A stretch of DNA of 64,000 nt, taken from the IMG/VR virus record IMGVR_UViG_3300023174_000079, positions 54,974 to 118,973 of that record; one strand, given 5' to 3'. A model generated the notes under the pieces. The model worked only from the letters and a program-made list of their open reading frames with translations. It had not been told where the DNA came from and made no database searches. This DNA comes from a virus. The position numbers and the translations under genes were made by a program. Positions 16,765-24,465 of the stretch are shown one piece after another (positions within the stretch are counted from its first letter, which is position 1; each line of letters begins with the position of its first letter).

Positions 16765-16772
16765 CATAAATA
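16765..16772 (+). promoter_or_regulatory. Late promoter box CATAAATA
   Basis: The box lies 6 nt before the ATG at 16779, so that gene can be expressed independently of the endonuclease gene. Confidence 0.55.
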
Positions 16773-16778
16773 ATAAAG

Positions 16779-17207
16779 ATGAAGTATAATCGAATCATTT
16801 TGGAGAGCTTACAGAAAGTAGCTCTAAAGAAAGTACGCATTAAGGTTGACCCTATTAATGTTAGCCAAGGTGCAGATTTATCAAATTGTAATGGTTATGA
16901 GGGGTATGTATTAGCTGAAGATCGAGAAATTACAAAAGTTTTAGTTATTACCCCTGATCAAGAAAATGATATGTCAATAATGGATATACCTAACGAACAT
17001 CTCGAACAACTCGCTAATGTTAATGAAAATTTAACAGCTTTAAAAGAGTTTATCTTACTGGCGCTTGATATTGCTAGTGACGATCCTCTTATTCAAAACA
17101 TTAATGCCTGTGAGTCGATTGACGATGTTGAGGTGTTTTTAAAAGATAGAGGGTTGACAGATGAAGATATAACAAATCTTTATAAATATTATATCGCCAA
17201 TGAATAA
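16779..17207 (+). CDS. Probable capsid-targeted hypothetical protein
   Basis: The 142-residue product begins MKYNRIILESLQKVALKKV, a leader with an IILE site. The body has GYEGYVLAEDREITKVLVI (beta-strands) and an acidic helical C-terminus. I do not recognise the family. It overlaps the next gene by 8 nt and has its own late box. Head targeting is inferred from the leader and promoter only. Confidence 0.6.
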   Translation: MKYNRIILESLQKVALKKVRIKVDPINVSQGADLSNCNGYEGYVLAEDREITKVLVITPDQENDMSIMDIPNEHLEQLANVNENLTALKEFILLALDIASDDPLIQNINACESIDDVEVFLKDRGLTDEDITNLYKYYIANE

Positions 17208-18126
17208 TTTCGACGCATTAGCTAAAGTTGTAACTGGCGAATCAACGATAGGTGATTACGTCCGAGCTGCAGGTAGAGCAGCTGCACGTACACCCGGTGC
17301 TGTTATAACAGCACCGTTTAAAGCTGCAAAAGCTGCTATTAAGGGTACCGTACAACTTCCAGGTCGTGCTATACAGGCTGTTGGTAAGACTATTAGTGGA
17401 GCTGGAAAGCTCTATAATGTACTCGGTGCTGGTCAAACGGGCGGTGGAGCCGAATTATTACAAAGCATTGGTGGTAATATTTCAAAAGCTGGTGGTGCTA
17501 TAGCGGATGTACCTACAAAAATTCATAATGCTATTGTTGCATATGGTCAGAGTGCTGATTTTAAGCGGAAGTACTTAAGCGATTATAAAAACTATGTTAA
17601 TTCTACATATCAAAGATTACCTGATAGGCAGAAAAAACAAATTAAATCAGCCAAGGATATTACTGAAATTGAAAAGATACTTAAAAACTCAATACCTGGA
17701 ATTACCGATAATCAAGTCAAGAATGTAACAACTTCCTTCTTTAAGGGAGGTAAAATAAAAAATGATCCCAAGGTTAAAAATATACTTACAAATACTCCAG
17801 CTCCTACGCCTACTAGAACACCTACGTCGGTCCCTGTATCTACTCCTACACCGACTTCTACATCTACACCGACTTCCGCGCCGGCTAACACATTAAATAC
17901 CTCTCAAATTAAACCAAGAATAAAAGCAAATCGTTCAATGGTCAATGACATCGCTAATGGAATAATCTACAAGTATATGGGTAGATCAAGCGGTGGTTGG
18001 TATGTTTATGACCCGAAGACAAAGACGATAGACCCTGCCCCTATCGACCCACAGGAACAAAAGCGTGTAGCAGAACTTTGGCGTAAAAAGGAGATTGCTA
18101 ATATGACATCTCGCCACAAAAAATAA
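17200..18126 (+). CDS. Probable capsid-targeted protein with Ala/Gly region and Pro-Thr repeat linker
   Basis: The 308-residue protein begins MNNFDALAKVVTGESTIG, a weaker version of the leader. Residues 20-105 are Ala/Gly/Lys-rich (AAGRAAARTPG, APFKAAKAAIKG) and could be an amphipathic, membrane-active or DNA-binding helix. A Pro-Thr-Ser repeat linker (TPTPTST type, about residues 200-230) joins a C-terminal domain with IIYKYMGRSSGGWYVYDP. Alpha-helical Ala/Gly regions of this kind occur in injected phage proteins, but no homologue is recognised. Confidence 0.6.
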   Translation: MNNFDALAKVVTGESTIGDYVRAAGRAAARTPGAVITAPFKAAKAAIKGTVQLPGRAIQAVGKTISGAGKLYNVLGAGQTGGGAELLQSIGGNISKAGGAIADVPTKIHNAIVAYGQSADFKRKYLSDYKNYVNSTYQRLPDRQKKQIKSAKDITEIEKILKNSIPGITDNQVKNVTTSFFKGGKIKNDPKVKNILTNTPAPTPTRTPTSVPVSTPTPTSTSTPTSAPANTLNTSQIKPRIKANRSMVNDIANGIIYKYMGRSSGGWYVYDPKTKTIDPAPIDPQEQKRVAELWRKKEIANMTSRHKK

Positions 18127-18130
18127 ATTT

Positions 18131-18328
18131 ATGCCATATAATATTCAAAAATCTAAAGCTGGCTATAAAGTACGCTATAAGAAGGGCGGTAAGATGCATA
18201 CAGTACCCGGTGCTTCAACGTCAAAAGAAAAGGCTAGAAAACGTATTGCTGCTATAGAGATAAGCAAACACGCGCATGAAAGCTTTAATCAAGTCGTAGA
18301 AAAATTACTAAAAACTCTAATCTTCTAG
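18131..18328 (+). CDS. Small basic protein with a leader-like C-terminus
   Basis: The 65-residue product starts MPYNIQKSKAGYKVRYKKGG and continues KMHTVPGASTSKEKARKRI. This is a compact basic beta/helix pattern I recall in small phage and algal-virus proteins. The last residues, ESFNQVVEKLLKTLIF, resemble the N-terminal leaders of neighbouring genes (compare SKFNRLVEELLSE at 9772). It follows the previous gene by 4 nt, so it is in the same transcript. The function is unknown. Confidence 0.6.
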   Translation: MPYNIQKSKAGYKVRYKKGGKMHTVPGASTSKEKARKRIAAIEISKHAHESFNQVVEKLLKTLIF

Positions 18329-18348
18329 TTGATTTATTTTTCACGTGG

Positions 18349-18407
18349 AATAACTAATAGAGAATATAGGATTTGAGAGAAGGGACGAAAGAGAGTTATT
18401 AATTTTT
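18349..18407 (+). terminator. Possible weak terminator or structured leader
   Basis: AATAACT (18349-18355) pairs with AGTTATT (18394-18400), followed by a T-run. The loop is long (38 nt), so this is weak. Apart from this and the queD promoter I see nothing in the 18329-18457 gap. Confidence 0.25.
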
Positions 18408-18423
18408 TTCTGCGATCTTTACG

Positions 18424-18451
18424 TTGATTTCTAACTTTTCTAAGTCATACT
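18424..18451 (+). promoter_or_regulatory. Early-type promoter TTGATT-16-CATACT for queD
   Basis: TTGATT (18424-18429) and CATACT (18446-18451) are 16 nt apart. Six nucleotides lie between the -10 and the queD ATG. Confidence 0.6.
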
Positions 18452-18457
18452 ATCTTT

Positions 18458-19123
18458 ATGAGCTATCAGAGTACTAAACTTATCGAACTTGGATCATGTG
18501 CTTTTAGACAATGGAGAGCTACATCGCATTGTTCAAAAATTCACGGCTATCAATTAATGGCTAAATTCTATTTCGGTGGATCTACATTAGATGATAAAAA
18601 TTGGATCGTTGACTTTGCAAATCTTAAACAACTTAAAGCAACACTACAGCAACAATTCGATCATACATTATGTGTAGCTAAGGATGATCCTTTGCTTGAA
18701 ATATTTCAACACTTACATAATATGGGAGGATGTGATGTCCGTATCATGGATGGTGTAGGTATTGAGAAAACTGCTGAATATTGTTTTAAAGCAGCTCAGA
18801 CATTTATAAAGGAAGCATATGGTGATCGTTGTTGGGTAGAAAGAGTTGAAGTATTTGAGCATGAAGCAAATTCAGCTATCTATAGTGAACCGAGACCTGT
18901 TGTTTATTCAACAAGCATCTCATCAATAGCTCCATCTACACCAACAGTAGCTGAGCCTATCATACAACAAAACGTCGAACAACTTCAAATACCCTTAGAA
19001 GCACCAACTACAGAACAACCAGTAGCTGAGCCACCTAAAGCGGGTCCTGTACCACTCCGTCCCAATGTCACAAATGGCTACTCCGGTCTCTTTGATAATA
19101 TTCGCTGGGGTGCAAGTCGGTGA
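18458..19123 (+). CDS. queD: 6-carboxy-tetrahydropterin synthase, with C-terminal extension
   Basis: QueD turns dihydroneopterin triphosphate (from FolE) into 6-carboxytetrahydropterin. The core (about residues 1-130) contains FRQWRATSHCSKIHGYQL with zinc-ligand-type His and Cys, WIVDFANLKQLKATL and FDHTLCV. The HGY in place of the usual HGH is seen in the FRQWRA-type variant. After residue 145 a Pro/Thr/Ser/Glu-rich tail of about 75 residues (SSIAPSTPTVAEP, EAPTTEQPVAEPP) is added, which is unusual for the family (about 120-160 residues). GTG of the next gene overlaps the stop. Confidence 0.88.
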   Translation: MSYQSTKLIELGSCAFRQWRATSHCSKIHGYQLMAKFYFGGSTLDDKNWIVDFANLKQLKATLQQQFDHTLCVAKDDPLLEIFQHLHNMGGCDVRIMDGVGIEKTAEYCFKAAQTFIKEAYGDRCWVERVEVFEHEANSAIYSEPRPVVYSTSISSIAPSTPTVAEPIIQQNVEQLQIPLEAPTTEQPVAEPPKAGPVPLRPNVTNGYSGLFDNIRWGASR

Positions 19124-19524
19124 ACGCTGAATACGCTCATCAGTTATTTGGTGGTGAGATCTCTGATCATTTTAAAATACAAGGTAAATTAGCACCTGAC
19201 TTTGTAAATAATATTCTTAATAATGATCGAAAGTTAGAAGACATTTATAACTCACAAGTTAAACCAGTTGGCAATGTTACTGTAACTAATTCACCGACAA
19301 ATATGAGTATGGATGCGCTCATCGAGCGTCAACCCGATCCACTTGTCTTACAATTACAAAATACCCTGTCGAAGGTAGCTCAAGAATACGGATTAACGTC
19401 AGATAATCAAACAAACATAGACTTTAAACCAGCATTAAAAGATCAATCAGTTGATGATATGCAACAAGCAAATGATGCTGTAATGAAAGCTTTGGAAGAA
19501 CTTAAGTCTTTGGGCGAGATTTAA
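19120..19524 (+). CDS. Hypothetical protein downstream of queD
   Basis: The 134-residue protein starts at a GTG overlapping the queD TGA (GTGA), so it is translationally coupled. It is acidic and Asn/Gln-rich, with a C-terminal helix (DDMQQANDAVMKALEELKSLG) and no recognised motif. Its 3' end overlaps the convergent phoH by 23 nt. It may act with QueD, but only the position supports this. Confidence 0.6.
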   Translation: MNAEYAHQLFGGEISDHFKIQGKLAPDFVNNILNNDRKLEDIYNSQVKPVGNVTVTNSPTNMSMDALIERQPDPLVLQLQNTLSKVAQEYGLTSDNQTNIDFKPALKDQSVDDMQQANDAVMKALEELKSLGEI

Positions 19525-20335
19525 CTGAATCAGACGGACTATACTCCTTTGTATTTGTAACAGGCATAATACCTTTAAATACATGTGTTACGTAACGACA
19601 AAGCTCGGATCGTACGATATGATCTTCCGTTAATTCGACACATTGTACGCCGTGTTCTTTAGCATCATCATTATCGAAAGCTTTATAGACAGTATTAAAT
19701 CCTGATTTACCATAAGGTAGATCAGATTGATCAGGGTCACCACATATAATCATCTTACTAAATTCACCCATACGCGTAAAAAGAGTTTGTAACTCTCTGA
19801 TAGTTAAATTCTGACTTTCATCACAACACACAAATTTAACAGCGAAGTGTAGCCCACGTGCAAAATTAATAGGGCAAATTGTAATCCTGTTATCTTTATG
19901 AAGACGGTGTATCTGAGGCTCGGTTACAAGCTCTGAAAATTTTTCATTAAACGGTGTCATATATACATTAACCTTTTCATTAATGTCACCAGGTAAGTAG
20001 CCGAGCTTTGAATCTGAGCTCTCTACAGCTGAACGTACAAGAACAATATCTGAAACCTTCTTCATATTAAGAAGCTGAAGACCGAGATACATTGAAAGAA
20101 TAGTTTTCGATGTACCTGCTGGTCCTTTAAGAATCATAAGTTTAGTATTCTTATCAAGGAATAAATTAATGATTTCTTTTTGTTTATCTGTCCAAGGAAG
20201 CTCTCGGACATTAAGAGTAAAATCAATTTTTTCTCTTTGGGCTACATAGGGTGATGTATCTTTGACCTCTGAATTGACACCGGTCTTAGATGTTATAACG
20301 GTCGCGGCTTTCGCCGTGCGTTTAGATTTTTTCAT
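19502..20335 (-). CDS. phoH: PhoH-like ATPase
   Basis: The 277-residue protein has Walker A GPAGTSKT (about residue 75), VLVRSAVES, a Walker B region FVCCDESQNLT and MIICGDPDQSDLPYG, all typical of the PhoH domain. PhoH is common in marine phages, and its role (RNA-related or phosphate-stress-linked) is unsettled. The N-terminal 40 residues are basic and Thr-rich. It lies on the minus strand downstream of a homing endonuclease gene (14-nt gap). Confidence 0.92.
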   Translation of the reverse strand: MKKSKRTAKAATVITSKTGVNSEVKDTSPYVAQREKIDFTLNVRELPWTDKQKEIINLFLDKNTKLMILKGPAGTSKTILSMYLGLQLLNMKKVSDIVLVRSAVESSDSKLGYLPGDINEKVNVYMTPFNEKFSELVTEPQIHRLHKDNRITICPINFARGLHFAVKFVCCDESQNLTIRELQTLFTRMGEFSKMIICGDPDQSDLPYGKSGFNTVYKAFDNDDAKEHGVQCVELTEDHIVRSELCRYVTHVFKGIMPVTNTKEYSPSDSVKSRPKT

Positions 20336-20349
20336 CTATTAATATTTAA

Positions 20350-21108
20350 TCAAATTTGATCTTGATTGCGTAAATCTATAAATAAAGCTTTATCTATATA
20401 TTCAAAACTCAACTTATCACCTTTTTCGAATTCATGTTTTGCCTTACTGCTTACCTGTTTGATGTAAATAGTGCCATGCTTCTTAAGATTACCTAAAGTT
20501 GGGTATGGGTATAAACCTATATTCCTTACATCGCTCTCACATTTAAATATCCACACTCTCTCACCATCATTTAAGGTTATTTTAAAAGGCTTAATCTGAG
20601 GATGTAAATGCCCGGGTTTATATATATCCTTCATTCGCTTACCTTTTCTTGGATCCTGCCATTCATTACCCATGCGCTCTTTCATAGTAACACCCAATTG
20701 CCGCATACTTGTTAATCTGCCTAAATTAATATACATATCATGATATTCCATATTACCTTTCATCTTTCGATGATAGTTTTTACGATTCTCTACCATCTGA
20801 TTGTACGTGCGATCGTTAATATTACTTCCGTTTTCAGGCACAAGATTTGCCCATTCTACTGAAGACACCACATTATAATAATCACTCCAGTATAATGCCT
20901 TAATATGCAGATCAGAAATATTATCACATATTTCAATAATTTTTGTATCGATACACGAACCATGCTTTTGCAGATGTCTCTTCCAGAAACTACCTGAACC
21001 CTTATATCTATAGCATTTTTTTATATCATCAGTCGTCTTTTTACAGAGATATTTTAATCCTGTCTTTTTGTGGGTTTTTATCATAAGATAATGCTTTAAC
21101 TCATTCAT
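20350..21108 (-). CDS. Probable homing endonuclease, GIY-YIG-like
   Basis: The 252-residue protein begins with HYLMIKTHKKTGLKYLCKKT and YRYKGSGSFWKRHLQKHG. This is the degenerate GIY-YIG-like start (TGLKY, Y.GSG..W..H...HG) seen in phage free-standing endonucleases. The middle has basic NUMOD-like segments (NRKNYHRKMKGN, MKERMGNEWQDPRKGKRMKD). Insertion between phoH and queE fits a mobile gene. A perfect late box (TATAAATA) lies 5 nt before its ATG. Confidence 0.65.
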   Translation of the reverse strand: MNELKHYLMIKTHKKTGLKYLCKKTTDDIKKCYRYKGSGSFWKRHLQKHGSCIDTKIIEICDNISDLHIKALYWSDYYNVVSSVEWANLVPENGSNINDRTYNQMVENRKNYHRKMKGNMEYHDMYINLGRLTSMRQLGVTMKERMGNEWQDPRKGKRMKDIYKPGHLHPQIKPFKITLNDGERVWIFKCESDVRNIGLYPYPTLGNLKKHGTIYIKQVSSKAKHEFEKGDKLSFEYIDKALFIDLRNQDQI

Positions 21109-21113
21109 CTATA

Positions 21114-21121
21114 TATTTATA
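21114..21121 (-). promoter_or_regulatory. Late promoter box TATAAATA
   Basis: The box is an exact match to the T4 late octamer, 5 nt before the ATG at 21108. Confidence 0.7.
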
Positions 21122-21166
21122 TCACCGCCTGTCACTTCACCTCCTGTATATAATAATATATTATAG

Positions 21167-21194
21167 TTGATATACGTATAGGTGGTTATATAAT
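21167..21194 (+). promoter_or_regulatory. Early-type promoter TTGATA-16-TATAAT for queE
   Basis: TTGATA (21167-21172) and TATAAT (21189-21194) are 16 nt apart, close to the sigma-70 consensus. Seven nucleotides lie before the queE ATG. Confidence 0.8.
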
Positions 21195-21201
21195 AGATAA
21201 T

Positions 21202-22026
21202 ATGCATGCTAACAATACTCTCAGTATATCTGAAAATTTTTATTCTATTCAATGTGAAGGTCATACAACTGGCTACCCTGCTTATTTTATTCGTTTAAAG
21301 GGCTGTAATTTGAGCTGTGGTCTCTCTACTAAGCACTTATTAGAAGTTAAGCAACAAGGTCGCGGAAATATTGATTCCGGTAGCTTTGTCGGTGATTTAC
21401 ATAAAAACGGTAGTGCCACGTGGACGTGTGACTCTGCTCCTATTTGGCTATTCGGTGATGAAATGTCGTATGAAAAATTAACCCGCAGTTGGACTGAAGA
21501 GGGAATCTTTAATTGGATTAAAGAAGGTCGTGTACATCTTATATGGTCAGGTGGTGAACCAACAATTCCTAAGCATCAAAATGCTATTATCGGCTTTCTG
21601 GATTGGTTTCATGCAGATGATAAATTTCCCTCTAGTTATAACGAAATAGAAACAAACGGTACTTTTTATATTGAAGATAAACTTTTTACTTGGTTGCAAC
21701 AAATTAACTGTTCTGTAAAGCTTGCAAATTCCGGTATGGAGAGAGATCGCCGTATTGTACCTGATGCTATTAAGCGTATTATGGAGCATAAAAATTATTG
21801 GTTTAAATTTGTTATATCAGCTGAGAATGATTTGTTGGAGATTATTAAAGATTTTATAGATCCGTTTAATATACCATGGTCACGTGTTATTATGATGCCA
21901 GGACTAGATTCACAGGATGATTTCCATGAGAGAACAGAATTTGTTCTTCAGATGGCGAAGAAATATGGTTTTATCGGTCTTACGAGGCTTCATATTAGCG
22001 CTTGGGATAAGACGACAGGTGTTTGA
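21202..22026 (+). CDS. queE: 7-carboxy-7-deazaguanine synthase (radical SAM)
   Basis: QueE rearranges 6-carboxytetrahydropterin to 7-carboxy-7-deazaguanine. The protein has 274 residues. The N-terminus ENFYSIQCEGHTTGYPAYFI is typical. The cluster Cys motif is split: GCNLSCG is followed about 40 residues later by TWTCDSAPIW, so the third Cys is displaced compared with compact CxxxCxxC enzymes. Phage QueE sequences with such an insert are known to me. HLIWSGGEPT is the SAM-binding GGEP element. It is a single-gene unit with a near-consensus early promoter. queC was not found in this window. Confidence 0.92.
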   Translation: MHANNTLSISENFYSIQCEGHTTGYPAYFIRLKGCNLSCGLSTKHLLEVKQQGRGNIDSGSFVGDLHKNGSATWTCDSAPIWLFGDEMSYEKLTRSWTEEGIFNWIKEGRVHLIWSGGEPTIPKHQNAIIGFLDWFHADDKFPSSYNEIETNGTFYIEDKLFTWLQQINCSVKLANSGMERDRRIVPDAIKRIMEHKNYWFKFVISAENDLLEIIKDFIDPFNIPWSRVIMMPGLDSQDDFHERTEFVLQMAKKYGFIGLTRLHISAWDKTTGV

Positions 22027-22042
22027 TAAATTATTGTCTACT

Positions 22043-22050
22043 GTTAAATA
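22043..22050 (+). promoter_or_regulatory. Late promoter box GTTAAATA
   Basis: The box lies 7 nt before the ATG at 22058. It has two mismatches to the octamer, so this is a weaker call. Confidence 0.4.
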
Positions 22051-22057
22051 ACATAAT

Positions 22058-22810
22058 ATGAGAATAGCAATAAGTGGTTCAGCTTGTCAAGGAAAAAGTA
22101 CTTTAATTGATGATATTATTAAAAAATGGCCGATGTATGCACGGTCTGCAGAATCATATCGTAAGATAATTAAGGAGGAGAATATTCCTCTTAATAAAGA
22201 AGTTACAGAAGACGGTCAATGGAGAATTCTTAATTGTTTAATCGACGATATTCAAAAAACATCAAAAGATGATTATGTACTTTTTGATCGTTGTACACTA
22301 GATAACCTTGTTTATTCACTTTGGGCTAACAGTAAGGATTCATTGAAGATAAGTGATGAGTTTGTTAAAAAGTGTATTCCTCTTATTAAGGAGACAATGC
22401 ATTCTTTGGATATTATCTTTTTTACACCAATTACAAAGTTTTCACCTATTCCAAAAGAGGCTCGAGAGACTCGTAATATTGAAGAAGAGTATATTAAGGA
22501 AATCGATAACTTATTTAAAGCAATTGAACACAGCTACACGCGAACTGGTGCATCTCCTTTTTTCCCTGATGAAGATCGACCACCAATTATTGAATTATTT
22601 GGTACTAGAGAGGAGCGTATTGCTATGGCAGAACTTTATATAAACGATGATGGTAATGCTGTCGTTGAGGAGACGAGTGTTCTAGATGGAAACAACCTTG
22701 ATTTAATTGATAAATTAATGGGTGATCAGAAAGATGCTCAAAAAGCAGAACTCGACGAAGAGAAGTTCCGTACCGGTATTATTCGTGCAAAAAATTTAGG
22801 CGAAGAATAA
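22058..22810 (+). CDS. NadR-like P-loop kinase/ATPase
   Basis: The 250-residue protein starts ISGSACQGKSTL (Walker A, residues 6-15) and contains DDYVLFDRCTLDNLVYS, the D-R-x3-D element of NadR/deoxynucleoside-kinase-type P-loop kinases. A long acidic tail follows. A second member of this family lies at 53476-54027 in the deazaguanine operon. The substrate is unknown: nicotinamide riboside or a modified nucleoside are possible. The stop is 3 nt from the convergent fibre gene. Confidence 0.7.
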   Translation: MRIAISGSACQGKSTLIDDIIKKWPMYARSAESYRKIIKEENIPLNKEVTEDGQWRILNCLIDDIQKTSKDDYVLFDRCTLDNLVYSLWANSKDSLKISDEFVKKCIPLIKETMHSLDIIFFTPITKFSPIPKEARETRNIEEEYIKEIDNLFKAIEHSYTRTGASPFFPDEDRPPIIELFGTREERIAMAELYINDDGNAVVEETSVLDGNNLDLIDKLMGDQKDAQKAELDEEKFRTGIIRAKNLGEE

Positions 22811-22812
22811 GC

Positions 22813-23586
22813 TTAATAGGTAACAAGCAAGCGTACGTTAAAGTTTGTACCACTTCCGGTGGCCCCTGGAATAGGTGTACCAATGTTGAGGGTATATGTA
22901 AAGGTATTACCTGCTGTTGTAATACTACTAATATACGGTACATTACTAAGCGGCGATGTGAGTGTGGTGGCTGGAGCAATTGTAAACATTGCAGAGTTAA
23001 GTGTTGATGCTATAGTTGTTGGTACTGTTAGGTAGAAATTAGAATCTGTCCAGGTTTGACTTGAAGCATTACTAGCGTTTTGTGCTACATTAACTGTCGC
23101 TGTGGTATCATAGATATTTTTATTAGCAGTCAACGACTTATTCATTGTTGCAAGGCTAGCTGATGCAGCAGTAAGCTGAGTGAATAAGCTCGTATACATC
23201 GGATTACCTGTATAATCAAGACTTGTTGGTGTTGCACTTACAATGAGACCGTTGGTAATAGTAAAGCTATCATAATAATTATTACTATTAAGCTTAATAG
23301 GTGCTGTATCGGTCCAGCCCTTTTGACCCCCTGTTGTAAAGTATTGTGACGCTGTTAACGTAACTGTATTAATACCACCAATAAAGACAGCGTTATTACC
23401 GGTAAGATCACCTACTACAGTCGCATTACCGCTAATATCAGTACGTACTACATTAAAACTACCAAAAGGGATAATCTGCGTACCGTTTGTTGTCTGTAAA
23501 ATGAGATAATCCGTCGATGTAGCAAGCTGAGCTTGCGGTAAATTAAGAAGACTCACAGAAGTACTGTTGGTAGGGTTTGTTGCCAT
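22813..23586 (-). CDS. Virion surface/fibre-like protein
   Basis: The 257-residue protein is Thr/Ser/Asn/Ala-rich, nearly free of Lys and Cys, and made of beta-type repeats. The N-terminus TSVSLLNLPQAQLATSTDYL plus DGTQIIPFG-like turns and a short RTDISGNATVVGD segment recall N-terminal attachment parts of phage fibre and whisker proteins. A perfect late box 6 nt upstream supports a structural role. It precedes the glycan island, so it could be a glycosylation target, but that is speculation. Confidence 0.6.
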   Translation of the reverse strand: MATNPTNSTSVSLLNLPQAQLATSTDYLILQTTNGTQIIPFGSFNVVRTDISGNATVVGDLTGNNAVFIGGINTVTLTASQYFTTGGQKGWTDTAPIKLNSNNYYDSFTITNGLIVSATPTSLDYTGNPMYTSLFTQLTAASASLATMNKSLTANKNIYDTTATVNVAQNASNASSQTWTDSNFYLTVPTTIASTLNSAMFTIAPATTLTSPLSNVPYISSITTAGNTFTYTLNIGTPIPGATGSGTNFNVRLLVTY

Positions 23587-23592
23587 CGATAG

Positions 23593-23600
23593 TATTTATA
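23593..23600 (-). promoter_or_regulatory. Late promoter box TATAAATA
   Basis: The box exactly matches the T4 late octamer, 6 nt before the ATG at 23586. Confidence 0.7.
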
Positions 23601-23622
23601 GTAATATATATAGAATAACCAT

Positions 23623-24465
23623 ATGCCTGGAAAAATTGGAGTTGGAATTATAACGTGTGAGCGATTAGATTATCTTAATAATTTATTAGATTCTATTGAT
23701 AAGGAAGTAGCAGGTATTGATTTTCTAATCATAATAGACGATGGTAATAAAAAAACTATGCATTCACACCCTAAAGTAAACTTTATAAATCATACAAACG
23801 GTAGAGTAGGTGTTGGTAAAGCAAAAAATATGGCTCTAAAGAAATTATATGAACAAGAATGTGATTATATTTTTCTTATTGAAGATGATATGGTTATTAT
23901 CGATCAATCAATTTTTAAGCAATATGTAACAGCGTCAAAGATTAGCGGTATTCAGCATTTTAATTACGGACCAGGATCTCCCTTTAATCGTAAACAAACT
24001 ATTAAGAATTTTGACCTTCACAATAGACACCTTTTAGAGGAAGAAACTGAGCCTAATCCACGCGCTATTATTGATTACAAAGATATTAAAATAGCTCTAT
24101 ATAAACACGTTACCGGTACGTGTTCTTTCTATACACGTAAGGCAATAGATATAGTTGGATATATTGATGAAAACTACAAGAACGCTTGGGAGCATGTAGA
24201 TCATACGTATAATATCATTAAGGCGAAATTACATCCTCCTTTTTGGTGGTTTGCTGATCTTGCTAATAGCCATAGACTTATTGAGCCGCAGAAAAACGCA
24301 ATCGGTAACAGCTCGACATCTAAGAATACTAATGAATGGATGGAGAATGTAAGAGTAAATGCAGAGAAATATAAAGCAAAACACGGTCACTATCCAGCAG
24401 AAGCTTTTGATACTGATCTTAGCAACGTGACATCTATTCTTAAAAAATTAAAACCCAATGAATGA
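23623..24465 (+). CDS. Glycosyltransferase family 2-like (GT-A)
   Basis: The 280-residue protein opens VGIITCERLDYLNNLLDSID, the GT2 N-terminal nucleotide-binding strand. YIFLIEDDMVII carries the metal-binding acidic motif, and TGTCSFYTRKAID with GYIDENY forms the acceptor side. There is no membrane segment. It is the first gene of the glycan island, and the next gene overlaps it by 8 nt. Confidence 0.85.
   Translation: MPGKIGVGIITCERLDYLNNLLDSIDKEVAGIDFLIIIDDGNKKTMHSHPKVNFINHTNGRVGVGKAKNMALKKLYEQECDYIFLIEDDMVIIDQSIFKQYVTASKISGIQHFNYGPGSPFNRKQTIKNFDLHNRHLLEEETEPNPRAIIDYKDIKIALYKHVTGTCSFYTRKAIDIVGYIDENYKNAWEHVDHTYNIIKAKLHPPFWWFADLANSHRLIEPQKNAIGNSSTSKNTNEWMENVRVNAEKYKAKHGHYPAEAFDTDLSNVTSILKKLKPNE

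Noticed and set aside
18329-18457. PreQ1 riboswitch before queD
   Set aside because: I saw neither the expected pseudoknot elements nor an A-rich tail; only a weak long-loop stem and a promoter are there.
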